The notes under the pieces are model-generated. The model saw nothing but the letters and a program-made list of their open reading frames with translations. It searched no databases and was not told the DNA's origin. Of a stretch of 64,000 bases of DNA, positions 63,731 to 64,000 are shown one piece after another. How positions within the stretch are numbered: the stretch's first letter is position 1; the number at the start of each line of letters is the position of its first letter. The position numbers were made by a program, and so were the translations under genes. Source of the stretch: a virus; the IMG/VR virus record IMGVR_UViG_3300012001_000006, positions 17,266-81,265 of that record; one strand, written 5' to 3'.

Positions 63731-64000
63731 ATGAGCCGCTTCTTCACGTACCACACTGGTCACTTCCCGAACAACTCGGCTTATATCGAGGTAACGGACG
63801 ACGATCGGTGGTTCACGCACCTGGATGACGGCACCGCACGCGAAAACACAGATACGCGGGCGGTTGGTAAGTTGCCGCGCGTTCATGGCGCCCTTCTATA
63901 CGTTCAGAACGGGAACTGGATCGAGATCACGGACAGAATCGACGAGTTCAGGGCCGCGCTGGCTGCCAGGGACGCTCCAGCCACCGTCATGGCTGACCAC
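63731..64000 (+). CDS. Hypothetical protein, cut by the window edge
   Basis: The ATG at 63731 follows the previous stop (TGA ending at 63729) by one base; the frame stays open for 90 codons to the window end. The product begins MSRFFTYHTGHFPNNSAYIE and contains VQNGNWIEITDRIDEFR, a small beta-rich domain. Unrecognised. Confidence 0.6.
   Translation, partial: MSRFFTYHTGHFPNNSAYIEVTDDDRWFTHLDDGTARENTDTRAVGKLPRVHGALLYVQNGNWIEITDRIDEFRAALAARDAPATVMADH

Noticed and set aside
1-64000. CRISPR arrays, insertion sequences or transposase genes.
   Set aside because: No regularly spaced repeats with unique spacers and no transposase-like frame were seen. The repeated palindromes are scattered at promoters, not arrayed.
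1-64000. Treating the AAGTCA-N4-TGACTT elements as RNA hairpins or lux boxes.
   Set aside because: Half-site changes are not compensated, which argues against RNA stems. The usual lux box pattern CTG-N10-CAG is absent, though binding by this divergent LuxR-type protein cannot be excluded.

Overview
The window is a contiguous stretch of a temperate, long-tailed (siphovirus-type) phage. The host is most likely a betaproteobacterium of the Burkholderiales; this is an inference from an AHL-receptor gene with an N-terminal domain that I know from Burkholderia/Massilia-type quorum-sensing loci, and from the tRNA-Cys-like attachment core. No host gene is visible. The attachment site is flanked by phage genes on both sides, so the molecule looks like a virion or episomal form, not a prophage junction. 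Both edges cut through genes.

Layout. 1-9,331 (minus): an acidic partial protein, a DnaE-type polymerase with a UDG-like C-terminal domain, an HNH endonuclease, a Cys-containing protein, a sigma-like factor, and a CobS/CobT-like AAA+/VWA pair. 9,434-13,850: the lysogeny region on both strands, with an XRE-type regulator, an Arc-type regulator, a LuxR-type receptor, an excisionase-like HTH protein, the integrase and attP. 13,851-26,329 (minus): a recombinase-like remnant, guanylate kinase-like protein, DNA ligase, WGR protein, primase, DnaB-type helicase, an Hfq-like protein, PhoH and a metallophosphoesterase. 26,407-28,849: lysis genes and a cysteine peptidase-like protein. 28,885-33,854: tail-fibre genes. 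33,851-46,710: a lambda-like tail module (J, K, L, M, tape measure, G/GT frameshift pair, tail tube). 46,793-55,856: head-tail connectors, major capsid, scaffold, portal and terminase. 56,358-60,886: a tightly overlapping operon of two ParB-like proteins, ABC ATPase, thioredoxin and GNAT-like protein. 60,968-64,000 (plus): an SF2 helicase and small genes.

The most striking feature is regulatory. A palindrome of the form AAGTCA-N4-TGACTT, exact or degenerate, occurs at more than twenty transcription-unit boundaries. It lies either in the spacer of a sigma70-like promoter or over its -35 box, and it points the same way as the downstream gene. This looks like a genome-wide repressor operator network. 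The regulator is probably encoded in the 9.9-12.4 kb switch region, next to a receptor that could let the phage sense host acyl-homoserine lactones. All calls were made by eye; no database search was run.
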